NCBI RefSeq assembly: GCF_029873635.1
Contig: NC_080422.1
Span: forward strand, 1,344,001 to 1,408,000
Source: Malania oleifera
Lineage: Eukaryota > Streptophyta > Magnoliopsida > Santalales > Ximeniaceae
Direction: 5' to 3'
Length of the DNA: 64,000 bases
Part shown: in pieces, positions 1 to 12,626 of the stretch
Layout: every line of letters begins with the position of its first letter
Position numbering within the stretch: position 1 is the first letter of the stretch
Program-made: the position numbers and the translations under genes
Notes under the pieces: generated by a model
What the model was told of the DNA's origin: nothing
Databases searched by the model: none
What the model saw: only the letters and a program-made list of their open reading frames with translations

Positions 1-708
1 TTTAATAAAAAACAGAAATTTCTCTCCTGATTCCATTCTAGTGTATAAGACCTTCACTGCAGCTCCAACCTCATTCTAAAGACATCAGTGAAACAACTAA
101 CATTTCCATTGTTAGTACCTTTACTAGGGAAATTTTAGAAGTGACCAAAATTTCTTTCTACTGTTGCTTCACATGAGTGTTTCATGTGTTTCATCATATT
201 TTACAAAGAAATGAAACTACATTTCTAGAACTTCAACAAAAAGATGAACCATCCTTTCAAACAAAATTATAGTAACTATAAAGAAGCATTTGGAATACAA
301 GAATTCTCACATTCCACACGTGCACCATCCTTTAATTTCACATAGCCCACTAAAATCAAGGTAAGTGACAAACCTAGACTCACACCAAGTACCTGCATGT
401 AATCAGCCGATTATGCACTTTGGCTGAGTCATATAGTTCAGTATCAAACCAAAATATTTATATTTTTTTTTCTTGTGCTTGAGCACAGGGTGCGACAATT
501 CAGGTATATCATGATTATTATACAAAAATAAATACAAAACAAAACAAACAGAAAGAAAGCAACGAATCTCCTGGTGAGCACAAATTAAACGAAAAAACAA
601 AATAAAACAAAAAAGACGCAGAGATAAATTTATCTTTTCGAGCACAAAATAACGCACAACATTCAAATCCGCGGGATCAAAAATAAAATCAATGATAACT
701 CCAGGCAC
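1..708 (-). other. Intron 1 of the UBP-type protease gene (partial)
   Basis: Sequence downstream (minus strand) of the donor at 707-708. I looked for the Trp-rich continuation of the DUSP domain expected in exon 2 and did not find it, so the intron appears to run off the left edge. The open frames here are AT-rich and show no protein-family resemblance. Confidence 0.6.
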
Positions 709-860
709 CTGTTTGAAACAACGTAGTACAAGTTCCCTTCCTTCAAATTGGACTCCGCTGCATTTGTCAACTCAGTCACGATTCGCTTCTCTTCCTCCGG
801 AGTGTAAGGCAGGCAACTTGCTCCGTTCTCCATCAGAAGGCCCGAATCAGGAATCGTCAT
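709..860 (-). CDS. Ubiquitin-specific protease, UBP8/9/10/11 type, first coding exon (partial gene)
   Basis: The ATG at 860-858 opens 50 codons plus two bases, ending at a GT donor (plus-strand AC at 707-708). The peptide starts MTIPDSGLLMENGAS and continues with TPEEEKRIV and ESNLKEGNLYYVVSNR. This acidic start followed by EEE-(x)n-KEGNLYFVIS is characteristic of the N-terminal DUSP region of the plant UBP8-UBP11 deubiquitinases. Family members remove ubiquitin using a C-terminal Cys/His USP core, which lies outside this window, so activity cannot be judged. The ATG is preceded at 874-876 by a CAG acceptor, giving a short 5'-UTR piece (861-873) in the coding exon. The gene runs leftward off the window. 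Family assignment is from recognition of the N-terminus, not from an alignment. The member within UBP8-11 is not resolved. Confidence 0.8.
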
Positions 861-873
861 GATCCAATTAAGC

Positions 874-1240
874 CTGCAAGGCGGAGATGAATAAATCAGT
901 AAAAATTATTAAGCAAAGATCTGTAAATTCAATTAAAACTCAAGAAATCACCAAACAAAATCCGTGCCAGATTCAACAAAAGCTTTGATACAAGAAACTT
1001 GGGGGTAAACAGAGTGATGAAGAACATAGATTATGCTCAGATTCCGAGCAAGAATTGAGAAAATGAACAAACCGTGAATTAGTGAAAATCGCAGAAGAAA
1101 TCGGGCTGCAAAGAAGAGACTGTTGCGAAAATGTCCGAAAATTTGAAGAGGAACGTGTAGGACGAACCCTAGATTGCAGGGCGGACGGATCCTGCAGACA
1201 AGACTTCAGAAATCTTCTTACCGTCTTTTTCAACCATTCG
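874..1240 (-). other. 5'-UTR exon and 5'-UTR intron of the UBP-type gene
   Basis: Between the promoter and the ATG exon, the minus strand has a pyrimidine-rich stretch ending in CTTGCAG (acceptor at 874-876). That implies a 5'-UTR intron of a few hundred bases. The most plausible donor is a GTTTGT near 1070, but several GT dinucleotides are possible. Open frames on either strand here have no family resemblance and I treat them as UTR. Confidence 0.5.
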
Positions 1241-1267
1241 GACCTTCCGAACTTTGAGTCGCGCACA

Positions 1268-1275
1268 ATTTATAG
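1268..1275 (-). promoter_or_regulatory. TATA box of the UBP-type gene
   Basis: The minus strand reads GCTATAAATTGTGC, a good plant TATA box. With the usual spacing of about 30 bases, transcription would start near 1240, upstream of the 5'-UTR exon. It is the only TATAAA-like element correctly placed for the exon at 709-860. Confidence 0.6.
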
Positions 1276-1680
1276 CCTCACCAAAGAACGGCCAAAAGCC
1301 CGAACCAGAATTAACAAGTTTTTTCATTTTCTTTTTCTTTTCTTTTTGGCCAAGAATTGTATGCTTCTACTTTCTTTTTTATTTTCACTTTCTTCTTTTT
1401 TAAATTTCAGGGGGGAAAATTATCTCCTCACACAGAAATTATTCTCTTTTTTTTTTTCCTCCTATTTGAGCTTAGAAAATGTTAAAGAAATGAAAGAAAA
1501 GTAGGGAAGAGATTATTTTTTCATATTTGATTAATTAAGAAAGTGAAAAATAAAATAAAAAATATACCAAATCAATGAATAGATAATTTTGTACAGTTTA
1601 TTTTTTAGTATTTTTAATTATATAAATAAATTTTTTATTTTTAATAGTATTCGATGTAGAAAGTAAATGTAATGGAAATG
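1276..1680. other. Spacer, no gene seen
   Basis: Upstream flank of the UBP-type gene, with T-rich and A-rich runs. I see no coding or repeat structure beyond low complexity. Confidence 0.5.
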
Positions 1681-2205
1681 ATTTTTCTTCAAATGTTCTA
1701 TGTGATCGTAGAATACCCTTAAAATTAAAAGGGAAATTTTATAGAACAGCTATAAGACCAGCCATGCTATATGAATCAGAATGTTGGGCGACGAAGAAAC
1801 ATAATATCCAAAAAGTAAAAGTTGCCGAGATGAGGATGCTTAGATGGATGAGTGGTATAACATTGAAAGATAAATTAAGGAATGAACATATTCGTGGTAA
1901 GTTAAGTGTAGCTCCTATAGAAGATAAGATAAGGGAGGGACGACTCAGATGGTATGGACACTTGCAACGTAGGCCTTATAGTGCACCTGTGAGGAAGAGT
2001 GACTTAGTTACTGTGGGGGGCAGTAGAAGGGGTAGGGGTAAACCTAAAATAACTTGGGAGCAGATAGTGAGTAAGGATTTAATATCTTTGAATCTATCAA
2101 AAGAAATGGTCCATGATTGCATAAATTGGCGGAAAAGGATTCATATAGCCGACCCCACTTAGTGGGACTAAGGTTTGGTTTTGTTGTTGTTGTTGTGTAC
2201 ATAAA
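1681..2205 (+). mobile_element. 5'-truncated RTE-type LINE, 3' end of the reverse transcriptase with (TTG)n tail
   Basis: One frame runs from about 1680 to the stop at 2160-2162. It reads LCDRRIPLKLKGKFYRTAIR, then SECWATKK, VAEMRMLRWMSG and REGRLRWYGH, and ends HIADPT. These blocks are diagnostic of the C-terminal part of plant RTE-clade LINE polymerases. The stop is followed by GTGGGACTAAGG and a TTG-repeat tail at about 2182-2198, the usual RTE 3' terminus. The endonuclease and the RT catalytic core are missing, as expected for 5' truncation during target-primed insertion. The remaining frame is still open, so this is a fairly young copy, but it is a dead fragment. No clear target duplication was found. 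Confidence 0.88.
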
Positions 2206-2348
2206 AAAATTTATAAGTAAGTTGTGAAAAAAGTATTTTGAATTTAAGAAAAAAAATTAAAAATATAACAAAAATATATTTGTATGTTGAAAACTAATCT
2301 ACTCATTTTGAATATCATACACAAGAACTTAGTAGTTTAAAAATATAA

Positions 2349-2629
2349 GGGTAAAAGACACTTATCTTTGTTGAGGTTTTCAAAATTTCAGAAACCTCCC
2401 CTAAGATTTTAAAATATTATAGACCTCCCTTGAGGTTTAGTAAAAAAATATTCAAACTTATCTGTTTGCAAAATATAAGGAAAAATTTGTATCTTTTTAT
2501 CAAACCTCAAAAGAGATCTCTAAAATTCTTGAAATCTCAGGCACAGGGAAGGTCAATGAAAGTCCTGAAACTTTAGGGGAGGTTGCTATCTTTTTGTCAA
2601 ACCTTAGGAGAGGTGAATCTATTTTGCCC
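2349..2629. mobile_element. Probable MITE with imperfect terminal inverted repeats
   Basis: The left end begins GGGTAAAAGACACTTATC and the reverse complement of the right end begins GGGCAAAATAGATTCACC. Both lead into GAGGTTT / AAGGTTTG, so the roughly 30-bp termini pair imperfectly. The interior repeats AACCTCCC/TGAGGTTT-like blocks in both orientations. There is no coding capacity. Size (281 bp) and AT-rich flanks suit a Mutator-like or similar MITE. I could not establish a target duplication, so the class is open. Confidence 0.5.
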
Positions 2630-3480
2630 AAGTATAAATATATCTTTGTCTTGATATTCAAAAGCACTAGTAATTATTATTTTTATTAAATCAATGGAAA
2701 GAGAAAAAAGAAGAAGAATGCTTCCAATGTCTTCTTAACAAAAATTATATTTTAGAGAGAGAGAGAGAGAGTTCTTTGATAAAACATATTTATATTCTTT
2801 TATAAAACCCAAATCTTGTCAAAAAAGATGTAACTGAGAAATCTTTTAGTTAATGTCCTCTATGAGCTCAACCCTATAGTAAAATCTAATAGTAGATAAT
2901 TAGGTTAAGTTTCTATTTTCGACAATATAAAAGAAGAAAATACTTAAACCAAGTTTATAAACCAGGTAGGCAGTCAAGTAGCAAAAAGAAGTGTTAAAAA
3001 GAATAAGTATGATTGACATTTAAGGATCTAGATCCACTCAATGCCCTGTATGTGAACCTAACCTTCACGTCTTTTTGGAATTCCTAACAAAGTTGTGCCC
3101 CACTAAAAATAAAAATAAAAAAAGGTTAGATCCCTTCTGTAAACAGCAGCCTTTCTAATGTCAAATGCTTTACATCTATATTTTCATATTGCATTTGAAA
3201 ATATGAATGTAAAACAAAGCTCCCAATGCAATTATGCAGGGCAAATACAGGAGACATGATGGTGCAAAAACAGCATAATGGACGGGAAGGGTACATGCCA
3301 TATTTTGAAATTTATTAATGTGATCAAGACATACAGTACGGCCACATTCTTATGTTGCTCTGAATTAGGGCATTCATATGTAAAGCTTTATTTTAATAGT
3401 AGTGCGACTATATTCTTATGTTGCTCTGAATTAGGGGAAGGAATCATTATATAGATTCATCAAAATTCATTCCTTCACAC
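2630..3480. other. Intergenic spacer with a short direct repeat
   Basis: Lies between the MITE and the presumed 3' end of the PHD gene. It contains a (GA)n tract near 2755-2771. A 26-bp unit (ATTCTTATGTTGCTCTGAA core) occurs twice, near 3345 and 3412. Nothing coding is seen. Confidence 0.5.
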
Positions 3481-3489
3481 ATTTATATT

Positions 3490-4212
3490 ATAGATTTAGC
3501 ACAAAGTCCTTTTCCCAAAGCCTATGGATAGTACAATAGGCAGAACTTTTTTATTGGGTTGGTCGTCAGTATGAATTACAAAATTGGAATTATCTTTTTC
3601 TTTCTTAAAAAATGTTCGTGTGCATCTTTTTGCAACACAAAAACTGACAAGTAGTTGGGAGGGCACTGCCATACCCTCACAACCAAAATACAAAACATGC
3701 AGAAGAGGAAATGAACTTACAAGTACTACATTCCATTTGAGAATTTTTGCAAGCTGCTGAAAATCTACATGAATAGCTAATAAGCTCCAACGTGAAAAGC
3801 TTCTCACATATGCATCTACCCTCTCCCCCCCCCCCCCCCCAATCCCATCAATACACCTATGTACACTAATTTTACACAATACACATTTGAATCCACACCA
3901 GCTATCATTCAGCACCGAGACCCACTCACGATGAAGTCAATCCATTAAAGCTGAATAGGGAGAACTCGCATTAGGTCTCAAACAAAATCCTCGTTCCGCA
4001 TAGGCCTGAAGGGAAACTGTCTTCTAAGTTGCAGGAGTGCTCCATATACAGCATAGCTGCCTTGATTGAAAGAAAGGTATGCCAAAGAAGCCTGCAGGAT
4101 GATTTCAAGCATACATTGGCCACACGAAAAAGGGGCGCTTTTCCACCATAGCAGACAACCCTTTTCCCAAAGCTGTGAAATAAAATCAACAGAACAAATC
4201 AACCACTTTCAA
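3490..4212 (-). other. Presumed 3' UTR of the PHD-finger gene
   Basis: Minus-strand sequence following the TAG stop at 4213-4215. Composition is less AT-rich than the spacer to its left. A poly-C run on the plus strand at about 3826-3840 lies within it. AATAAA-like poly(A) signals on the minus strand (plus TTTATT) occur near 3550 and 3390. Which is used cannot be told from sequence, so the UTR end is uncertain. Confidence 0.4.
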
Positions 4213-4581
4213 CTACAACAAGGTTCCCATCTCATCTGAGCTTATGGAAGCCTCACTTCCACCAAGGCATGTTCCACCTTCTTGAATTTCATCCTCACTG
4301 AACATGCTCTCCTCACTGGAATTGGAAAAAGGACCAAAATCATCATCAGTAAGCACATCTGCCTTCCGGATCTTTCTAACATCCCTTATCTCTCTTCCCT
4401 GCAGAGCCAGTCGCCTGCGCTTCCGTGCTTTGCGCTTTCCCTTTGGGAACTCTTCTCGGTGGGAATCGAAATTCTTTCCTTCAGCCTCCTTCACAGTTCT
4501 GCCCTTGATGTACTCTTTATCGTCTAAGTCAAAATTCAAAGGCTCAGCATCAAGTTTGCGTCTCTTCCTACTCGTATTGGT
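4213..4581 (-). CDS. PHD gene coding exon 8 and stop (residues 1040-1161)
   Basis: Acceptor TCCTTTCAG|ACC. It begins TNTSRKRRKLDAEPLNFDLD, has a second strongly basic stretch (PKGKRKARKRRR), then an acidic Ser-rich tail (DDDFGPF, SEDEIQEG) and ends EMGTLL with TAG at 4213-4215. The two basic clusters are likely nuclear localisation signals (inference). Confidence 0.9.
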   Translation of the reverse strand, partial: TNTSRKRRKLDAEPLNFDLDDKEYIKGRTVKEAEGKNFDSHREEFPKGKRKARKRRRLALQGREIRDVRKIRKADVLTDDDFGPFSNSSEESMFSEDEIQEGGTCLGGSEASISSDEMGTLL

Positions 4582-7500
4582 CTGAAAGGATTAATGGATT
4601 AATCAACTTCACATTTAGATTACAATCACAAAGTGCAATTTCACAGGCAAAATTGTAATTATTCAACTTCAGACTTAGTTTACACTTACAAAGAAGAGTT
4701 CACAGGCAAATCTTAAGTATACACACACACACAAAAACTAGGGCAAAGAGATACAGGAAACAGGATGATGTCTGTTGAATTCACCCACTTGAGGAGCATG
4801 TACAGCTTTTTCCCCATGTTGAGATGCAAAACATGATTTATTACTGCAATGACAAAATCCTAAATGTTTACTTCATTTCTTTAATTTTAATAGTTAACAA
4901 CAATCCCAAAAAGAAAACATGTTAGCAATCCTTTACTTCATTTTCGACATTAATAGTTAACAATCCTCAAAAACCCATGTCAGCAATTCAAACAAACACA
5001 ACCTTAGCTCCTCAATCTTTCTTGCATTTCGTAGGCTGTACACATTGTAATTTTCCTGGGTTAACTTTTTTCCCAACAAATTTATGTAATTCAACTCTTA
5101 ACAGCTTATTATCATCAGCTCTTCAGATTTCTTTGCTAATTAGATTTCATTTGTGCAAAGCAAACTAGCCACTGTTTCCAAAGAGAGAAAACAGATATGC
5201 ATACTCGTAGAAATAGTTACGTTTTCCAGTCATTAATATATTACTCTTATTTAGCTTTTATTATTAAAATCAAACTAGTCATTACCATATAACTCTTATT
5301 TAACTTTTATTATTAAAATCAAACCAGTAAGTTTTATCCGCAGGAAAGAAAATAAATTTATTTATTATTGGGGAAAAAAGAAAAAAAAGAGGGCCACTTG
5401 CTATGCAATTAGTTAAAGAACACAGCAAGAAGGCAACATAATCCAGTTACTAGTTTTGGAATAACAAAATATGACCAAAAATAACCAAAACTTGTTAAAT
5501 AGGTTCTACAGTCTGGTTGAGCTAAGATGGCCATTAGTTTCCTACTAAACTAGTCAAATCTCAACCCCAGGGATCTGTGACAAGTCAATGAATCACATTC
5601 ACACACATTAAGGCACGAATTTTGAAGACAAATTTCATAAGCATACCTTAGGACCCCGATCAACCAATTGGGACCACTCATTTCGGTTCCTCAGGCAGTC
5701 AAGAACAGCCTGTGAATGACTTGAATATGCATAACGCTCACCATTGTTCTTACGCAAATTGTGCCAGTGCTGGAAAGAAAATACACAAAAAGAAAGGGAG
5801 GAATGATGAGCCATTTTCTTTCCTCATTACGATGCAAAACAAGCATATACAAGAGGCATGTGTAAAGTGGAAGCAAACATACTGGCAGGACAGCATCACA
5901 GAGTTCTTCATAAGTCATACGCTCACCTTTGCTCATTATATCACTAATCAAGCCTGTAGTGTGAGCAACAAAATTAACAAATAAATATTAAGCTTAGTAA
6001 ATGAGGGAGAAAATCAAAGTAGTTAAAAATTTGGATTGAAACCATTTTGAAATAAGTTGTCAAGTGTAAACAAGAATAACAAAACGACAACAACAATGAC
6101 AATAATTGCAATAAGGTCTTTTGACTAGAACATGTGAGGTCGGGGCAAAATGCCACCTAGAAAATAAAAACTATCCCCACAACTGACATGCCAAGAAGCC
6201 CATGTGTCAGTAATTAAGACCCACTTTTCCCACTTTAAGTAGTTTTCTAAGGAAAACCTGTTCACAACTTCCATGAAAGTTCCTCTCTACTCAAAGAAAG
6301 CATGATCCTAAGACCAAAAAAAAAAAAAAAAGGCAAGTCCATTCTTATTCACTACTCCCATTTCTTGCGTCTGTAACCCTTTTCTGACTGGAGCACCGAA
6401 AGATTTTACTGAAACTGCATCAGTTTGACACCACTTATGGGAATCAAAACAAAAAAAGAATCAGTCACTCTTGTTCCCATTGAAACACTCATATTATCAG
6501 GCCCTTGAAGACTGGAATGACCATCCCTTGGTATTTTCCCGTCCTGAAGACCCATCAGGCCAACCAAATCCAGCACCTGTGCATGCCCCGTGGGATACAT
6601 TGCGCTTCCCTAGAACAAATCCACAATATGCAAGACCAAATGAGAATTTAAGCTCATAATGTGCAAAATCTAATAGCCCAAAGCAACTCACACCACGAAC
6701 AGAGCACAACACAACACCACACCCCAGGCTTCCTAGGCCAAACAAAAGCATTTCTGAGGGGCGCACTAGCATGGATTCCCCAAAGCACCCTACCAAATGT
6801 GTTGCCTGGACAGGAGCCTGTGATCGACAAAGAACCAAAAAGAACTTTTGAGATTATAGACATTGATTGGAAGAAAAGATTAGAGCAAGCGTCTACCCCT
6901 CAACCAACCTCCTTAACAACAAAGAACCAAAAACAACTGATTATAGAAATTGGTTGGAAGAATAGATTAGAGCAAGCGCCTACCCCTCATCCAACCCCCA
7001 AATTCACCGACAAATCATTGAAGAACCATTATCCCAGTGTTTTCTCAGATGCAAGTAATGGAGCTCTACTAGATCACCACGAGACATTCAGCGCCTTAAT
7101 GGTTCTTCATGGAGCACCTGATGCAATAATATATAAAGCTTTCACCACAACCCTAAATAAATCAACCTCGACAAGGCAGCACGCTAATTTAGTGTTTTAT
7201 TCATTAACTGTTCATTAGCAGCAGCTGGATGCAAAAAACTTTTGCTTGTATCATAGAGGCTAGATCTGCATGAGTATATTTGACACTTCAATATCAAAAC
7301 CTAGGAGAGAAAATTTGCAGGGAGTGCTCCCTCTCCAAGAGGTTTCTACAGGCATTTTCCAAACTATTGTAGATTGCAAAAGTATTGCAAAGCAGAGGAC
7401 ACCATGCAAACTAGGGGAAAGGCTAAGCTAAGAAAGGGCTGAAAGAAAGGGAAAGAAAGGATGGATATGGAATCACAACCAAAAAAAAAGAGGGGGTGCA

Positions 7501-10500
7501 AGACAAACAATTGTAGCTCAAAAAAGTGGCTTAAACCCATTCAAGCGGACTCTAAGCACACCAATTCTATCAAGACTATGAGCATGATATTAAGGATTAT
7601 CGACACTTGAAGAATGCAATAGATCCCTTCATCCGACAAGGGATGTAAAAAAGATTCATGAGATCACCCAAATAAGACAGCAAGAAGAAAGGAAACCTAA
7701 TGATGATGAAATTAACCTGATCAGGACCATCAATGTGATGTTAACCTCGAGGAGGAGACAACTCACCTGAAAAAACAAGCCCAACAGCAGTCTGCCCTCT
7801 TCTTCTTGTCTTTTTCTCATCTCCTTCTCTTCTTCTTCTTCTCTTAATTCTCTCCCATAATTCTCTCAACTCTCAGATTTCTAAATTCTGTTGCTGTCTC
7901 CTCTACTCGCAGCAGTCTCTGTCCAGCAATTAATCTCTGTTTGTTCCATCTTCCGCTTCTTCTTCATCATCTTCCAATCTCTACTTTAATCTCTTCTTCT
8001 CTGTTACGCACTTACGCTCTCGTCTCATCATTTCCTATCTAAAATTTCAGTTTAACAAAAAAATAAAAACTGAAAGCAGTTCTGCATTTTCAGAACTTTT
8101 CAAAAAATTCCAACTGTGTCCCCATTTCTTCAAACACCACTTTCCAGCCGCCATCAGCAACACCACCCATACCACCAAAAAAGAACCCCCCCCCCCCCCG
8201 GCGCAGAAACCTTTCCCCTCAATTTCATCACCAACCAACCAGCCGTGAAGCCCCACACGCCACCTGGAGTTCTCCAGCCGCCCCCTTCAAAATCCACCAT
8301 TGCTGGAGTTTTGTTCACGCCACCACCACCACTTGACTCACCACCCTTCAATCTACCACTCGCCACAAAATCCTTGCCGGAAGGTAGCCTCCGGCAACTC
8401 ACATGCCCCACGTGCCGGCGACTGCAAGTGGGATTCTGCCGGACTTCCCTCCCGCAGCCAGAATCACGAGAAATTCGTTCCCAGCCACGATAAATTGGTG
8501 TTTTCTCATGATATTTTGATTTGCAGCATGATATTTTGGTTCCCAACTTGAAATTGTGTAAGCAAGCAAGATAATTTGGCACAAAACCCTAGAAATTGTC
8601 GCTGCCAGCATCAAAAGTCAGGTTTTATTGCTGCTATTTGTGAGTTTTTCTGGTGAATTTGTTTCATTTTTGCGTGATACTCAAGATTAAAGGTGACTTG
8701 AAGATTATTCTTAAATAATTGAAAGTGAAATTTGTGATGATTTGCTTCATATTAGTGCATCATGGTGGCCAATGTTGAATTGTCTGCATAGGTGGAGTTG
8801 TTATCCGGTAGGGTACAAAATATGGAAAATGCTTTGGAAACTATTATTGGTGCTTTGAATAGGCTAACAACCAAAATTGCAGCCTTAGGTAAAAGGCCTA
8901 TGGAATTTCCTACCAAACAAGATGGCAGAATTGCTGCTGTCCCTCAGACTGTCAGATTTTAATGGTGATGGTTCTCCTGATGAATTTGATGATTGGGTGT
9001 ATTCTTTGGAGTACTATTTTCGATGGCATGACATGAATGAGGCTGGAAAGTTGTACTCTGCTGAACCAAAATTAAAGGGAATTGCTCGAATTTGGTGGAT
9101 TAAACAAAGGGAAATCTTTAGAGGAAGGAGATTTGGTGAGATTACATCATAAGATGAGGTCAAGCGAACCATGCAGGAGCAATTTGTGCCTTCCAATTAT
9201 CAGCAACATGTTCATCTCCAGCTCTGACTTGAAGCAAGAAGAAAAGACAGTGATGGAATACACTAGTAGATTTTATCATTTGGCTACTCGTGCCAATATA
9301 GAATGGAAAGAGGACATTATGATAGCTTTATACAGAAAAGGGTTGAAACCAGCTATTGCCTCCAAACTCGCTGCATGTCGTCTCATCACAGTTGGGGATG
9401 CAGTGCAGGTTGCCACTCAGATAGAGGACATGCAATGGAATATTCCTAGAGCTACATCAGCTCTTCAGGTCGAGAAGAGTACTAGTGGAGTGGTACGAAA
9501 GAAGACAGTTGAGCAATTTGGTAAAAGGTGTTCAGACTAATACCTCTCCTCTTGGAAGAATCCTGAGCATTCTAAAACAACTTCTAAAAGCCAACCATCA
9601 CTCAAATGCTTTAAATGTCAAGGTTTTGGACATCGAGCTGCACAATGTCCTAACTAATTCATGGTTGTTGCAGAAAAGGAAGAAGAGGAAGAAGATGATG
9701 ATGATGATGATGATGATGATGATACTAAAGAAGTTGAATTTTAAGTGACTTAGGTAATGATAGCAATATCCTGTTTAGTACTTCGACATATGCTCTCTTC
9801 CCATAAGGTTAAAGAGACAGAGGATTGGAGGCAGACCAACATCTTTGAAACTCAAGTGATATGCCAAAAACAACTTTGTACTTTGGTTATTGATCCTGGT
9901 AGTTGCACAATGTAGTTTTTGAAGAAGAAGTGAAGAAGTTAAATTTGGAAGTTGAGCCTAGTCTCGAACCTTACAAAATTTCTTGGGTGACTAAAACCAA
10001 CTTGAATGTCCATAATCGCTGCTTACTAACCTTCAAGATTGGTTCCATTATGGAGACAGTGCAATATGATATCCTTCCTCTCAAAATATGTCACATTCTT
10101 TTGGGCCAACCATGGTTATTTGATAGGAAGGTGAAGCATGATGGATATGAAAATTCTTATTCTCTCACCATTGACAAAAATAAGTATAAGTTGATGCCAT
10201 CATGAATTCTTCCACTCACCAAGTTGAAGCGTACTGCTAGTTCCTTTCTTATGAAACGAGATGAATCTATTCATGGTGATGGACTCCTTGGAACTTTCCC
10301 CAACTCAACGGAGTCAAGTTCTTACCAAAAGGAGGGAATTGATGTAGTAGGACGAGAAGCGGCAATTTGGATGGATCATTTCGATTCAATTAGGAGGCCT
10401 ATGTCAAAGAATAGGGTTAATGGTTTATTAGGTATGAAACTCAAATGTGCTTATTTATTTAGTTGTTTAATTATATGCGTGTAGTTTGTTGTACTAGGAT

Positions 10501-12581
10501 TATTTATATTGGGGGCTCGCTTGTAGTAATTGTGTATGCTAGGGGTATGTTTGTAATGTGATGCAGTTTTAGAGGTATGTGTGTAATTTCATATGTTTAG
10601 AGGCTTTCTTATAAATAGTGTGTGAAAGCCATGATGTAGGCAGTTTTTGATGAATTTTAATGGAAATGAAGGTGAGTTTTCCCCCTGGTATCTCCTCTCT
10701 CCTCCCTTCCCCTTCCTTCTTCTCTTCTAATTTCTCCATGGCTGCAGAACCTTGATGCTGCCCCTGCATCATCCAGCCTCTTGAATTGTGAAATAGAAGA
10801 AGCAAAAGTTTACCCCCAAATGCAAAAATCAATTGGAGGGATTCATAATCTTTTCTAGAGCGGCTTCATAAGGGAGAGAAATTATCCCAAGTAGCTTGCT
10901 GAAGTTGTTTTAGTAAAGAAAGATTATCTACATAGATTTCACAAATCTTAACAAATTCACCTAGCAAAATAAATAAATAAAATATAAACAAATTGCAACA
11001 AAGCCTGCCTCAAGGATATCTTCATTTCGCCAAGATTGACTAACCAGTAGATACTCTACTATTGAGAGTCACAAGGATGCCTTTCAAATTGGAAGAAATA
11101 TAGAAGCTCATGTTGACGACATGGTCAAAAGTCAACAAGCTAGAAACACATCTTGAACTTGGAGGAAATTTTTTGGAGTACTAAGAAAGTATTGGATGAA
11201 TTTTTTTTTTTTTTTTTTGATAAAAAAAAAAAGGGTATAATTAATAGATAAAGAATTTACAAGAGGGAGAATGTAGTAACCCAACCCAAGAAATAAATAA
11301 ATAAAAGAGAGGGATGGAAAATTCAGAAACAAGGACAGCATGGCCTCGTCGACGTCGATGAATCCCAGTTTTCGTCGACGAGTGCCTTTCTAGGGATCGT
11401 CGACGAAGTTCAAGTCCTCGTCAACGAAGAGATACCGAGAGTCCGGAATAATTTCGGGCTTCAGGTTCATCAATGAAGCCTTATGGTCATCAACGAACGA
11501 CCTTCTGCGGCTCGTTGACGAATGCTCCACTTCATCGACGAGGGCGGTCGAGTCAAAGACTTGAAGGAGAAGAAAGATAAGATATTTTGAAACCAAGTAT
11601 CTTTTCTCTCTTTCTCTCTCTCTAATCTACGAACTATACTCTCTCTCCTCGATTTTCTCGCCGATCGTTGCCATATTCAATAATAGGAAGTTATCACTAA
11701 GATCAAGGAGTATTTCTCTACAAGTCTAGCGGAGTGAATTTTTTATCTGGGCATTTGGAGCCCCACTCCAAAAAGTTAGGGGTTCGGCCTTTTGGGGCGT
11801 TTTTCAGGAAAACAGGTAAGGGGATTATATTATGTCAACTAATCTTACAGATTTTACCGATTTAAAATGTTGGAAATGTTTATATGTGTAAAATTATGGC
11901 TTTTCTAGGGTTTTCGAGCCTACGGTTCAGTTAACCGACTTTATTTCCAAAACCAACCGATTAAATTCAATTATGATATTTTTAGATTAAAGTACTCAAC
12001 TTTCTAAACGTTTTCACTGGTTGGGAATTTGGGATTTGAAACCATAGGGGTATTTTACAACAAACCAAAGGCGGTAGGGTTGATTATCTTCGTTTTTCTT
12101 GTATTTAGTTATATATCTATATTTTTAGTAAAATAACAACTTAGAGATACTCATACCCCTATTTTCAATACAGTATTTATTTATCAAGCAGTTGTGTATT
12201 TATGAATTACCTGATGAAAAATTGTGTGGCATAAGTACAGTTTTAATTGGCATAAATGAGCAAGTTTTGTGTAATATTGATATCATACGACAGCTATATG
12301 TTGAGATATGATACGATGGCTATATGTCGATATGTAATATGACAGCTAGATGTCGAGTTTATGATATGCCGATTTTTATCGAGACAGTTTATGACAGATA
12401 TAATATGCCTGTTTTTACCAAGACAGTATACAACATATAATTTTACAGAACTACGAACAACTAATGTTTTTTGTAGTTTCATGAAAATGAATTATGATTT
12501 CAATTTTATACGATGTAAATTATCATATATGACTCTAGAGTCCTGTTGATATGATGTTATGTTATGAGCACGATACCGGAG

Positions 12582-12626
<45 letters not shown>

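Larger units (their letters stand above)
7786..10860 (+). mobile_element. Gag-protease gypsy relic lacking RT and integrase, nested in the Tat element
   Basis: The pieces are a CT-rich leader (7790-8000), a long untranslated stretch with a poly-C run (8190-8199), gag (8762-9740), protease (about 9840-10200) and a tail frame reading GIDVVGREAAIWMDHF (about 10340-10380). A putative 3' LTR with TATAAATAG near 10610 follows. No reverse transcriptase, RNase H or integrase lies between protease and tail, so this was a non-autonomous or internally deleted element. Boundaries are inferred from where Tat-like sequence stops and resumes. The 5' LTR could not be matched to the 3' one. Confidence 0.55.

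Noticed and set aside
973-1504. Frames on both strands near the UBP promoter as separate genes
   Set aside because: They overlap the TATA box, 5' UTR and T-rich flank, with low-complexity composition and no family match.
3971-4202. Overlapping minus-strand frames after the PHD stop as an extra exon
   Set aside because: The upstream exon ends in a proper stop and no acceptor/donor pair brings these frames into the PHD reading frame. Treated as 3' UTR.
6661-7218. 185-codon frame as a host gene
   Set aside because: The C-terminal half matches plant gypsy gag and it lies in an intron within a retrotransposon, so it is annotated as gag relic.
8116-8582. Proline-rich and glycine-rich frames on both strands
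   Set aside because: Overlapping low-complexity frames around a poly-C run in an untranslated part of a gypsy relic. No domain.
12582-12623. (TA)n tract as an origin or regulatory element
   Set aside because: A simple microsatellite inside solo LTR K. Similar tracts recur in several LTRs and the intron without other support.
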